Below, one piece after another: positions 21,454 to 30,511 of a stretch of DNA of 64,000 bases. Source of the DNA: Saccharomycopsis crataegensis (lineage: Eukaryota > Ascomycota > Saccharomycetes > Ascoideales > Saccharomycopsidaceae); NCBI RefSeq assembly GCF_037102585.1, contig NW_027043837.1, positions 558,001 through 622,000 of the forward strand. The letters run 5' to 3'. The first letter of the stretch is position 1. Every line of letters starts with the position of its first letter. The notes below the pieces were generated by a model that worked only from the letters and a program-made list of their open reading frames with translations, was not told the origin of the DNA and did not search any database. Made by a program: the position numbers and the translations under genes.

Positions 21454-22628
21454 TATACCAGCAAATATTTAAATATTATATCCTCAATTACTAAATATTG
21501 TTTATGTTGGAGTGAATACTCCTTTTCTATTTTTCTTTATTTTAGGACCGGTGTAATTATTCAAAGTAGCCAAAACAAGAATTTCAGTGAGGCGCACTAA
21601 TTTTACAATCTTCTTGATACATTATGAAATTTTCATTGTAAATTCAAAATATTGTTGTCTGTAGGGGGCTCTGTATTTCCTTATCTCCTGAATTTCCTCA
21701 ATATTTATATCTCCATTATTTTCGAAGATTACTTATATATAGTATTTGATTGCAGTGATGCTCCTATAATCACAGTAGCTAAGGCAAGCTTCCACAGATG
21801 ATATTTCAGACTCCAAGGTCATTGTTTACTGTGAGTAAAATCTATTTCAGCGACACCTTCTACCATGCATGCTATTTTGTTGTGGACAAGAGCACCAAGT
21901 TCTGCAAAATTGAGTATTCTTTGATGAATTTAAGTAACAAAGAAGCTTTTGGAATCAGCAATAGTATAAAATTGATATGAATAATATGGTACAACCATCA
22001 TAAAGGTAAGAAATATTTTTGTAGTTTGGTATGAATAAGTCCCGCTACGGTGGTGCAAAAATACCGGGGGTGGGTTGGTGGGAACATCTCCACAAACGAA
22101 AAATGTATCTCAGTTTTGGCTCGGTTGCTATGTGGGAGCTGGTGAAACTGCCAAACGCTTACTTATTGTTATTCTTGTTGTTGTTATTCCATTCCACGTA
22201 CTTTGTGGGTTCAAAACCCCATCACAACAGCATTCTTGCTGTATTTATGTATTCACTTATTTTTTGTTTTGCATATTCCATCGCCAGTGATTATTAATAA
22301 AACATGCATAATAATCTTGTGTATATTGCTGGCCTGGCATTCATTCACCACCACTTGATAAACCGCAATATCGGGTTACATTTTAAATAAATCACGGAAT
22401 GACAGAAATAACTCTATTGAATATGATATGAAAATATAATAACAAAGAAACAAAACAGCTGGAAATAATAGTGCATGAAACAGGATAATGAAAAGAAAAG
22501 TGAAATATCAATAAGCGTTAGATGATGAATGAATAATTGTAATGCAAAAACCCAAAATATAGAAAAATGATGATGAATATAGAACAAATGGAAAAAAAAA
22601 AATGAATGAATGAAAAAAGGGGCATTTT
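21454..22628. other. intergenic, no supported gene
   Basis: AT-rich stretch between the adhesin and the first permease gene. A small ATG frame at 22031-22297 (88 codons, one hydrophobic segment) and another at 21798-21980 show no conserved motif. I leave them uncalled. Confidence 0.5.
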
Positions 22629-24230
22629 TCAAACTTGTTCATGGCGAGTTTCATGAAGTTTTTGAGAATCAACCTCTTTTGAACTGGAAGTCTCACTGGC
22701 TGGTTCACTATCATTCACTTCATTACTGAATCCCAAATCGGCATCCTTGTTTTCAGGACCAACAAAAGTGATCAATAAAAGGTATCCGAAAACACAACCC
22801 ATGAAAATCGCCATGACCTTAGAGTAATTGAATTTACCATCAATGATCAGGCCGTTCGAGTCGTAAAGTGGGAATCTTTCTCCGATGGTGGATTCGATGG
22901 TGGAAGATGCTGAAGAAGCCAAGTTACCCAATTGATAAGCAATACCAGAGACAAAAGATCTGAACTGTGGTGGAGACAACTCACTTAAATGGATAGGAAC
23001 CACCCCAAAGGCCCCTTGGACAAAGAATTGGAGGAAGAAAGCCCCAGCATTGATGGCACTGCTTTTAAGGAACGCCCATGGGTAAATCAAGGCACCACCC
23101 CCAATACAACAAATCATAATTGTCGATCTTCTTCCAAGGAAGTTACTGGCATGTCCAAAGATTAGCCCCCCGGTAATTGCCCCCAAGTTGGCCACGGCAT
23201 TAGTCACGGTGGATCTATCGTTGCCAAACCCTAATTCGACAGAAAGCAAAGTTGGGTACAAATCCTGACTCCCATGAGACATAAAGTTGAAACCGGCCAT
23301 GAGCAACACCATATAAACGATAACCAACCAATATTGCTTGAGGGCCACTTTACCTTGTTGAGCAAATCTTTTACCAGGAGATTCCGAATGGTTCATAAGA
23401 GACAATTCACGATGTTTTTTGAAAGAATCGGTTTCCCCAAGCAACACCACCCAAATGGCAAACAATACCGATGGTCCAGCAGAAAACCACATAAGACTTC
23501 TCCAGCCATGGCTAGAGTTATCAGTGATAGCTCTTTGGAAACAAATGACCAACAAGTATCCAAAAGCATATCCTTGTTGAAACATCCCACTAAGCATCCC
23601 GTGGGCCTTAACTGGAGAATCTTCAAGAGATAACGCGGCAGCTGGGCCGAAAATCCCACCCATGAAAATCCCAAAAAGCGCTCTGACCGCCAAAAATTGT
23701 TTATAAGTATGGACAAACCCAAGACCCAATTGAAGCACTGTAACTGCAACCATCGCCACCACTAATGGATAAACTCTACCGTATCTATCGGCGACCAACC
23801 CGAAGACCACTGCCCCGACAGTTCTAAGCATGAGCACCAAAGTAATACCCCAAGTGATGGTGGTGGTAGGCACGTCAAAAGTTTTAGCGAGTTGAGCAAC
23901 ATTTAAGGCAACAGAAAAGTATCCAAAAGCATCCCATGTCCAACACCAAAACCCAGCAAAGAAGAAATTCCATTGACGGCCAGTTAGCTCTCTAAGTGGC
24001 TTGAAAGGATTGAATATTTCTGATTTGCTGTTGGTTTGGAATTCTTTTTTGGATGGGATAATGGAGGTGAAACGGGTTAAACAATAATTTTTGATGGCAG
24101 CGGCGCTGAAGTCTAGCGTAAGAGGTGGGTTATTGTGGTGATGATCATCGGCGGAGGAGGATGAAGGTTCGTTGTGATATTCAGGAATCACTGGTGATTC
24201 AGGAATCACTGGTTTTTCTATTTGGGACAT
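22629..24230 (-). CDS. JEN-type monocarboxylate/dicarboxylate permease, copy 1
   Basis: Plasma-membrane proton symporter of the major facilitator superfamily that imports lactate, pyruvate or succinate-type acids. The 533-residue protein has about twelve membrane segments. The diagnostic JEN motif N-x2-S-H-x-S-Q-D-x3-T is present as NFMSHGSQDLYPT. The N-terminal block RQWNFFFAGFWCWTWDAF and the loop motif GLVADRYGR also match Jen1. The 5' part adds a hydrophilic leader (MSQIEKPVIPESPVIPEYHN) with a repeated VIPE. The C-terminus is Ser/Glu/Lys-rich, fitting ubiquitin-driven turnover in glucose (family knowledge). It lies in tandem with a very similar gene 1.2 kb upstream. Which of the two is Jen1-like (monocarboxylate) or Jen2-like (dicarboxylate) cannot be told here. 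Confidence 0.93.
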   Translation of the reverse strand: MSQIEKPVIPESPVIPEYHNEPSSSSADDHHHNNPPLTLDFSAAAIKNYCLTRFTSIIPSKKEFQTNSKSEIFNPFKPLRELTGRQWNFFFAGFWCWTWDAFGYFSVALNVAQLAKTFDVPTTTITWGITLVLMLRTVGAVVFGLVADRYGRVYPLVVAMVAVTVLQLGLGFVHTYKQFLAVRALFGIFMGGIFGPAAALSLEDSPVKAHGMLSGMFQQGYAFGYLLVICFQRAITDNSSHGWRSLMWFSAGPSVLFAIWVVLLGETDSFKKHRELSLMNHSESPGKRFAQQGKVALKQYWLVIVYMVLLMAGFNFMSHGSQDLYPTLLSVELGFGNDRSTVTNAVANLGAITGGLIFGHASNFLGRRSTIMICCIGGGALIYPWAFLKSSAINAGAFFLQFFVQGAFGVVPIHLSELSPPQFRSFVSGIAYQLGNLASSASSTIESTIGERFPLYDSNGLIIDGKFNYSKVMAIFMGCVFGYLLLITFVGPENKDADLGFSNEVNDSEPASETSSSKEVDSQKLHETRHEQV

Positions 24231-24430
24231 GATATTATTGTGTTTTGTTATGATATGTGTGAAAAATGTGTGTTTCTAAAGAGGGGTATTAAAATTCTGA
24301 TCAAGAAGGGATTAAACTTTGTGCCTTAATAGGATAGCAAAAAAATAAAAAGATCGAAACTTTTCTTAGAAAAACCTATTATTAAAAAACTAATAAACAG
24401 TGGGAAAGATGGACAAGGTATATCCCCATA

Positions 24431-24438
24431 TTTATATA
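24431..24438 (-). promoter_or_regulatory. TATA box of JEN copy 1
   Basis: TATATAAA on the minus strand, about 200 bp upstream of the copy 1 ATG. JEN1 genes are strongly glucose-repressed in other yeasts, which fits a TATA promoter. Confidence 0.45.
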
Positions 24439-25315
24439 GCTGTGCCGGGAAATATGAAAAATTGAACAAAAAAAATAAAAAATGGTCATTGATTAGAGAT
24501 ACATATGCACGACAAAAGTCCGGTATTAGAGTCACAGGAGCTCCGAAACCTTAATTCGAAAGAGAGGAGAGATAGGATAGAAGACAGGAAGAGACAGAGA
24601 AAGAGGAAAAGAGAAAGAGAGGGGTACACAGAGGATAGTATGGTAGTGTCAGTTTATCAATTCAATAGATTATTTATTGCTTTTTTTTTTTCCTTCCATT
24701 TGGGGATACAACTAATTGTTGAAGAATCATCAATATTTCAATTACCACTACTACTCCGGGGCTCCTATTTTGCCAGCGATTGAAGAAATTAGATACCTAT
24801 TTTAGAGACACATTAATTAAATGAGGGGGGGAGAGGGAGGGGCAAAGGAAGTTGCTTACCGGTAATCAACAAATGATGTAACACAAGGATTGTCTGCAAA
24901 CCAATAATAGTAGTTACATTGGGTTTTCCCACCGTTGCCAACCTCTTCTTACAAAAGGGCTGCCAAGAACACACAGGCCTTACAAGAGAAAAAAAAAAAA
25001 AAAGAAAAAAAAGAAGAACAACAAAACATTGTGTTGTTATCACCTTACGGCGTTTGTTAGTGAGGGAGATACAGAACAATCGGTCTTGTTGTTATTGTTT
25101 AGCTGAGAGTATCCTGAAAAAAAAATTTGTTTCTCCGCTTTTGCGAAGACTGTGCGTGACCGCCCAGCGCTGACTGTCATGCTTCTTCCTTCTTCTTGTT
25201 CTTCTTCCCCTCTTTTTCTTTTCTTTTTGCAGCGCTTTTTTGGTCACGTTCGTTGGCACGCTTATCTTGCATTTGGCTACACGGACTACAGGGAGGACAC
25301 CGTTGTTATACTAAC

Positions 25316-25340
25316 ATAACATAACATAACATAACATAAC
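25316..25340 (+). repeat. (ATAAC)5 pentanucleotide repeat
   Basis: Five exact ATAAC units, preceded by a related CTAAC unit, between the two JEN genes and about 115 bp beyond the stop of copy 2. Confidence 0.85.
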
Positions 25341-25458
25341 CAACCATGGAAGTATATCTTAATAAACTATGTATATCTAACAAAAAAAATAATATTAGCA
25401 GACCGAGTAAAACAAATCCTTAACACAAACAAACAAAAAAAAAAAAAAAAAAAAACAA

Positions 25459-26964
25459 TCAAACTGTTTCGAGATACTCAGTGTCATCTCCTTTCACATC
25501 CAAAGAATTGGAATCATCATTCTTCTCATTATCGTTTTCCTCATCTTTGTAACTTAAATCAGCATGGATGTTTTCTGGACCAACAAATGTGATGAGTAGA
25601 AGGTATCCGAAAACACAGCCCATGAAGATCGCCATCACTTTAGAATAATTGTAAACCCCTTCCTTCTTTTGCCCATCGGCATCGTAAATAGGAAACCTTT
25701 CCCCAATGGTTGCTTCGATGGTTGAAGAGGCAGACGATACTAAATTACCCAATTGGTACGCCAACCCCCCGACAAAACTTCTAAATTCTGGTGGTGATAA
25801 TTCTGCCAACACAATTGGGGCAACCCCCCAAGCTCCTTGCACAAAGAATTGTAAAAAAAATACCCCGGCATTGATCCCGCTATTTCTGACAAACGCCCAA
25901 GGATAAATCATCGCTCCTCCCCCAATACAACAAATGATAATCGCCATTCTTCTCCCAATGTAATTACTAAGGTGTCCAAAGAGAAGCCCTCCGGCAATGG
26001 CTCCCAAGTTGGCGACAGAATTCGTAACCGTTGATCTATCAACCCCGTATCCCAATTGCTTGGTGAGTAATGTAGGATATAAATCTTGACTACCGTGCGA
26101 TGAGAAATTGAACCCTGTCATGAGTAGCACCAAATAAATACACACAACCCAGTATCTTTTAAACGCCATTTTCCCCTGGTTGATAAATCTTTTGCTAGCA
26201 TTTTCGTTTGAAGAAGTGTTCATTAATTGAACGTGTCTCAAATAAGAATCACTTTCCCCAACCAACAACACCCAAATGGCAAATAATACCGATGGACCGG
26301 CAGAAAACCAAAACAACGCTCTCCAACTATGGCTAGAGTTATCGGTGATGGCTCTTTGGAAACACACCACCAACAAATATCCAAAAGCGTATCCTTCTTG
26401 GAAGATCCCGCTAAGAATCCCGTGGGCTGTATCAGGGGCATTTTCCAAAGCAATCGCGTAAGCCGGACCAAAAATCCCACCCATGAAAATCCCAAACATC
26501 GCTCTAACCCCCAAGAATTGTTGATATGTGTTGACGAACCCGAGTCCGATTTGAAGAATTGTCAAGCAGATCATCAGGGCAGCAAGAGGGATTCTTCTTC
26601 CGTAACGATCACTAAGGATTCCAAAAAACGCCGCCCCTACTGAACGAAGCATCAACACCAAGGTAATACCCCAAGTGACATCGGCAGTCTTGACATCGAA
26701 TTGTTCAGCCAAGGCACTGACGTTCAAAGAAACCGAAAAGTAATCAAAGGCATCCCATGTCCAGCACCAAAAACCGGCAAAAAATAAATTCCATTGACGA
26801 GCATTTAATTGAGTAAGCGGTTTGAACGGGTTCCAGAAATAAGAATCAAACACAAGATGCTCTTTTCGAGGAATGAGGTTGGTGAACCTAGTGATGGCAT
26901 AATGCTTAATCACCGAGCTTTTGAATTTTGGCCCATCAAGGGCCTTCTGGTATGCTGATGGCAT
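25459..26964 (-). CDS. JEN-type carboxylate permease, copy 2
   Basis: Paralog of the downstream gene: a proton-coupled carboxylate symporter with about twelve membrane segments. The start at 26964 gives MPSAYQKALDGPKFKSS and 501 residues. An earlier in-frame stretch up to 27090 would add a Phe-rich peptide unlike any JEN and has no good start. The JEN motif is intact as NFSSHGSQDLYPT, and the signature RQWNLFFAGFWCWTWDAF, GILSDRYGRR and ATIGERFPIYDADG are shared with copy 1, which it matches closely from the first membrane segment to the last. The termini differ: this copy has a shorter leader and an acidic tail (EENDNEKNDDSNSL). Recent tandem duplication or gene conversion is likely. Substrate is not decidable from sequence. 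Confidence 0.92.
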   Translation of the reverse strand: MPSAYQKALDGPKFKSSVIKHYAITRFTNLIPRKEHLVFDSYFWNPFKPLTQLNARQWNLFFAGFWCWTWDAFDYFSVSLNVSALAEQFDVKTADVTWGITLVLMLRSVGAAFFGILSDRYGRRIPLAALMICLTILQIGLGFVNTYQQFLGVRAMFGIFMGGIFGPAYAIALENAPDTAHGILSGIFQEGYAFGYLLVVCFQRAITDNSSHSWRALFWFSAGPSVLFAIWVLLVGESDSYLRHVQLMNTSSNENASKRFINQGKMAFKRYWVVCIYLVLLMTGFNFSSHGSQDLYPTLLTKQLGYGVDRSTVTNSVANLGAIAGGLLFGHLSNYIGRRMAIIICCIGGGAMIYPWAFVRNSGINAGVFFLQFFVQGAWGVAPIVLAELSPPEFRSFVGGLAYQLGNLVSSASSTIEATIGERFPIYDADGQKKEGVYNYSKVMAIFMGCVFGYLLLITFVGPENIHADLSYKDEENDNEKNDDSNSLDVKGDDTEYLETV

Positions 26965-27147
26965 TGGTACTTTGTTAATAATATATGGTATGGTATATAT
27001 GGGCCTGGCTAAAAAAACAAACAAAAAACAAACAAAAAACAAACAAAAAAAAACGGGGGGGAAATGGAAAAAATAATAGTAGAAAATCAATAGTGATGAG
27101 GAAGCAAATATAAAACAGAATCCGGGAAAAGCTCGGGGAAGATAGTA

Positions 27148-27155
27148 TATTTATA
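27148..27155 (-). promoter_or_regulatory. TATA box of JEN copy 2
   Basis: TATAAATA on the minus strand, about 185 bp upstream of the chosen ATG at 26964. Its spacing mirrors that in copy 1 and supports the chosen start. Confidence 0.45.
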
Positions 27156-27906
27156 ACAAAACATCGTATGGAATAGAGAATAATAATATGATGGATTCCG
27201 CGAAGTGTCCCAAATGACGCATATCGAAATTAAGATTTAATTAGCCTGCAGTGATTTCTTTCAGGCGTAATGAAAAAGTGTCAATCAACCCCAGAATAAA
27301 AGTGACAGCAACATCAGCGAGAGGCAGTCTTTATCAAGGGAGGGATATACATATATATATATTATCACCCGATATATAATAAATTCAATGCAATAGTTAA
27401 TATTATCGATTAGTTGGGAGAGGAGGGAGGGGATCGGTCTTTTCTTTTGCCATGGACGGAATTTTTTTGTTTCTGCCAATTTCTTGGGTCCCAAGATTTT
27501 CGTTATCCACTAATGAAAATTCTTGCAAAAAGTGTGGGGAAATTTAGGCATTATAATTATTATAGAGGTCATGACCCCTCTCATTTCTCCACCATGACGG
27601 TAGTGGTCTTTCCAAATGAATATAAAAAAAAAAAAATTAAAAAAAGACAGAGGTAGAGATCTTGATTCTGTACTGCTTTGACAATAGTTACTTAGAGTTC
27701 AGGGAGGGTATATATATATATATATTTGTATTGGTGATGGAATAATACATCAGCATTGGGTCCCAAACTTCTTGCTCCGGACGACCGCACCTAAAAATTC
27801 CCACAAAGATCGTTATCAATGACCTTTTAAATTAAAAAAAGAGACCGATAGAACTGCTAGTTTGGGGGGCATGTCATATCATCGATGCATATAAATGCTT
27901 TGACAC

Positions 27907-27937
27907 GCATTAACCCCGAAATTTCGGGGTTTAATGC
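27907..27937. promoter_or_regulatory. palindrome with CCG-N6-CGG core
   Basis: A near-perfect inverted repeat whose 16-bp core CCCCGAAATTTCGGGG is fully palindromic. The flanks GCATTAA and TTTAATGC extend it with one unpaired base. Inverted CCG/CGG triplets are the classic half-sites of Zn2Cys6 regulators (family knowledge). It lies about 0.95 kb upstream of JEN copy 2 and 1.4 kb upstream of the COQ2-like gene. Confidence 0.5.
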
Positions 27938-29315
27938 TGAACGTCGCTGTAGAATGATATCTACTCCTGGTGTATCAAAAACACAAAAAAATGGCGGTGA
28001 TTTTGGTCAGTAGAATCTGTCTTTAACAAGGCTTGAAACTGCCTTAAAGGTGATACTTCTTGACCAACAAAGAAAAGGGACAACAGTGTACTGTCCCGCT
28101 GTATTTGTAACGTCATGACAATAAGACCTAAGAACCATGTGCTTAGAATGCTGGCAATTTAGGGCGAATTACATGACAAGAAAGCAGGGGAAAAAAAAAA
28201 AAAAAAAAAAAAAGGTAACATACAACAACAAAAGATTTTTTTATAAAAGGATAATGTCCCTTGGATGGATGGAGGGGAGGAGTGAGGTTAACTGAAGTTT
28301 ACTGAACATTTACAAGGAAACCAATCTTACAACTGATGAATTACAACTTAGCATAATGAACATTCACATCAACCATTCATACCCAACCTGTGCCTACCAC
28401 CACTAGCGATCAATTATAACTTCATCACCGCCACCCATCAAAACCAATAATAGGTGCCATTCTGTGTTACCCTGTCTGGGACACATCATCATGTGATACA
28501 TTATCACATGGGCGGGTGACCAGTGTGCTTAGTAAGCGACCGGCACTCACTCACTCCCCTACCCGGAGAGCACACATAGCAGCAGCGCTTTAATTGAGGT
28601 GTGTCTGCCAGTGAGTAAAGTAGTGTGTCAACCGTTGTGCCAACTACGAATATTATTAAATCAACCCCTTGTCAATTTGCTGATTATCAATGATTATTAA
28701 CACGTAAGATCGTCGTTTCAGATGATCAGCTCATACCTATCCTAAGCTGGACCGATCTAAACAAACACCAGGAGTTTCAGATCTGACTTGGCCGCCCCTG
28801 TAAAAGTAACTGTAATCGCCCAATTTTTTTTTCCTCTCTAATGGCTGATCCAAAACACAAATAAATAAACATATATCGGGATTTCCCTTCTTTGATTTAC
28901 TGTAATACTAATAATACCTCCCACTCATCTGTATACAATGCAAAAACTGAATACATTATTATTAGTGTCTGTCACTCTCTGCCTGTCTGTCTACCTGTCG
29001 TATCCCCCGAGGAATCAATAATTAGTGCCCTTTATTTTTCCCGTAGATCTTTTCTTTGCAAATTACTGCATTAGCCCTATTGTCTGTTTCCGAAGACCCA
29101 CTACATCTATCGATCTATCAACAGTTCATCAATTATTGTAACCCTCCCATTTATGTATATATATATATATAATAATAATAAATTCAAATAAATCGCATGC
29201 AATCCCTCAATTTTCTTTTTTTTCTTCTTGAATATATCACACAATTTATGGTTATCTTTTTTTTTTTTTTTTCACTTCTTCTCACCAATCAAAACTCTCA
29301 AGACTCACGCATACC

Positions 29316-30320
29316 ATGATTGAAAAGCTCGTCCCAAAAGTCACCATCAAGCTAGAGGCCCCATTGTGGACCGAGGAAGACCGCAAAAAGGCAGCAGAAA
29401 AAAGAATCGAATCTCTCAAACCATACCTCATAAAACTTCCGGCACATTGGATCCCTTACGCTGAATTACTGAGATTCAACACCCCAGCATCATGGTTCAT
29501 CTTCTTTCCTTGTGCTTGGGGCACCTTGGCCGCCGGTTACCATACTAAAGCCCCTATTCCTTTGGTGGCCGGTGTTTTGGCAATCTTCCTTATCACCGCG
29601 TACATTTTCCACGGGGCAGGATGTACCATTAACGATATCTTCGATAAAGAATTCGACAAACAAATCCCAAGAAGTATGGAACGCCCCGTGGCCAGTGGGA
29701 GAATCTCCATCGCCAACGCCGAAAAATACCTCATTGCCCAACTCGTGGTGTATCTTGCAATCCTTAGCTTGTTGAATTGGTATACCGTGTGGGTTGCCGC
29801 AATCTCCATCCCGTTTGTCATCCTTTATCCTCTTTTCAAAAGAATCACTTATTATCCACAAATGTGGTTGGCCATCTGTTGCAGTTGGGGTGCGCTCCTC
29901 GGGTTCGTGGCCTTAGATAATTGGAATTACCTGGCCATGGCCGCGCTTTTCTTGTCTTCTTGCAATTGGACCGTGATTTACGATACCATTTACGCCCACC
30001 AGGATAAAACTTACGATGCCAAGATCGGGGTCAAATCCACCGCGTTGAAATGGGGTAAAAACACAAAGAGAAATTGTTATTTCTTTGCCGTTGCCCAAAT
30101 CGCCTGCTGGGTATACTTGGGGATCACCCAATCCATGGGTCCAGGGTTCTGGGTCAGTAGTATGACATTTGGGTACCAATTGTTGAACTTGCTCAATAAA
30201 CTTGATTTGGATAATATTGAAAGTTGCGGTAATGCTTTTGAAACCAACGTGTGGTGTGGTAAACTTTTCTCATTGGGGATCTTGGTCGATTATATCCTCA
30301 GAATTATGGATATCATTTGA
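29316..30320 (+). CDS. UbiA-family polyprenyltransferase, COQ2-like
   Basis: Membrane prenyltransferase; Coq2 attaches the polyprenyl tail to 4-hydroxybenzoate in mitochondrial ubiquinone synthesis. The 334-residue protein has about eight membrane segments and both Asp-rich motifs that bind Mg-diphosphate: NDIFDKEFD near residue 106 and DTIYAHQDKTYD near residue 222, plus GVKSTALKWG. The N-terminal YAELLRFNTPASWFIFFPC matches the start of the UbiA fold. Odd point: the first 30 residues (MIEKLVPKVTIKLEAPLWTE) are acidic/basic mixed and not a clear mitochondrial presequence. The ORF lacks a stop just upstream, so an upstream exon is possible. It could instead be a COQ2 paralog with another acceptor substrate. 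The family is certain; the COQ2 role is moderately supported. Confidence 0.85.
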   Translation: MIEKLVPKVTIKLEAPLWTEEDRKKAAEKRIESLKPYLIKLPAHWIPYAELLRFNTPASWFIFFPCAWGTLAAGYHTKAPIPLVAGVLAIFLITAYIFHGAGCTINDIFDKEFDKQIPRSMERPVASGRISIANAEKYLIAQLVVYLAILSLLNWYTVWVAAISIPFVILYPLFKRITYYPQMWLAICCSWGALLGFVALDNWNYLAMAALFLSSCNWTVIYDTIYAHQDKTYDAKIGVKSTALKWGKNTKRNCYFFAVAQIACWVYLGITQSMGPGFWVSSMTFGYQLLNLLNKLDLDNIESCGNAFETNVWCGKLFSLGILVDYILRIMDII

Positions 30321-30411
30321 TTTGGTCCCATGATTAGTTAGCACTAGATTTCTAACACAACAATGACTACTGTAGTTCTGAATACTCTCCCAATTCAATC
30401 CATATTCATAC

Positions 30412-30445
<34 letters not shown>

Positions 30446-30511
30446 TTTCAATAGATAAAACAAAGCAAAATGATTATTTAATAGACATACATATATATAT
30501 ATATATATACC

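Larger units (their letters stand above)
24231..25458. other. spacer between the two JEN genes
   Basis: Promoter of copy 1 and 3' region of copy 2. It contains purine-rich tracts near 24560-24620, a G-rich patch near 24826-24842, an A run near 24993 and a pentanucleotide repeat at 25316-25340. No gene seen. Confidence 0.55.
26965..29315. other. 2.35-kb divergent intergenic region, JEN copy 2 / COQ2-like
   Basis: The longest clean promoter region in the window. It includes a TATA box for copy 2, a strong palindrome at 27907-27937, a short inverted repeat at 28490-28510 (CATGTGAT, 5-nt loop, ATCACATG), an A run near 28190-28213 and T runs near 29255-29271. No supported gene. Confidence 0.55.

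Noticed and set aside
22031-22297. 88-codon ATG frame with a hydrophobic stretch
   Set aside because: No similarity that I recognise, and an overlapping frame is equally open; too weak to call.
26965-27090. N-terminal extension of JEN copy 2
   Set aside because: Phe-rich translation of T/A runs without an ATG start; the inner ATG gives a JEN-like start and a well-spaced TATA box.
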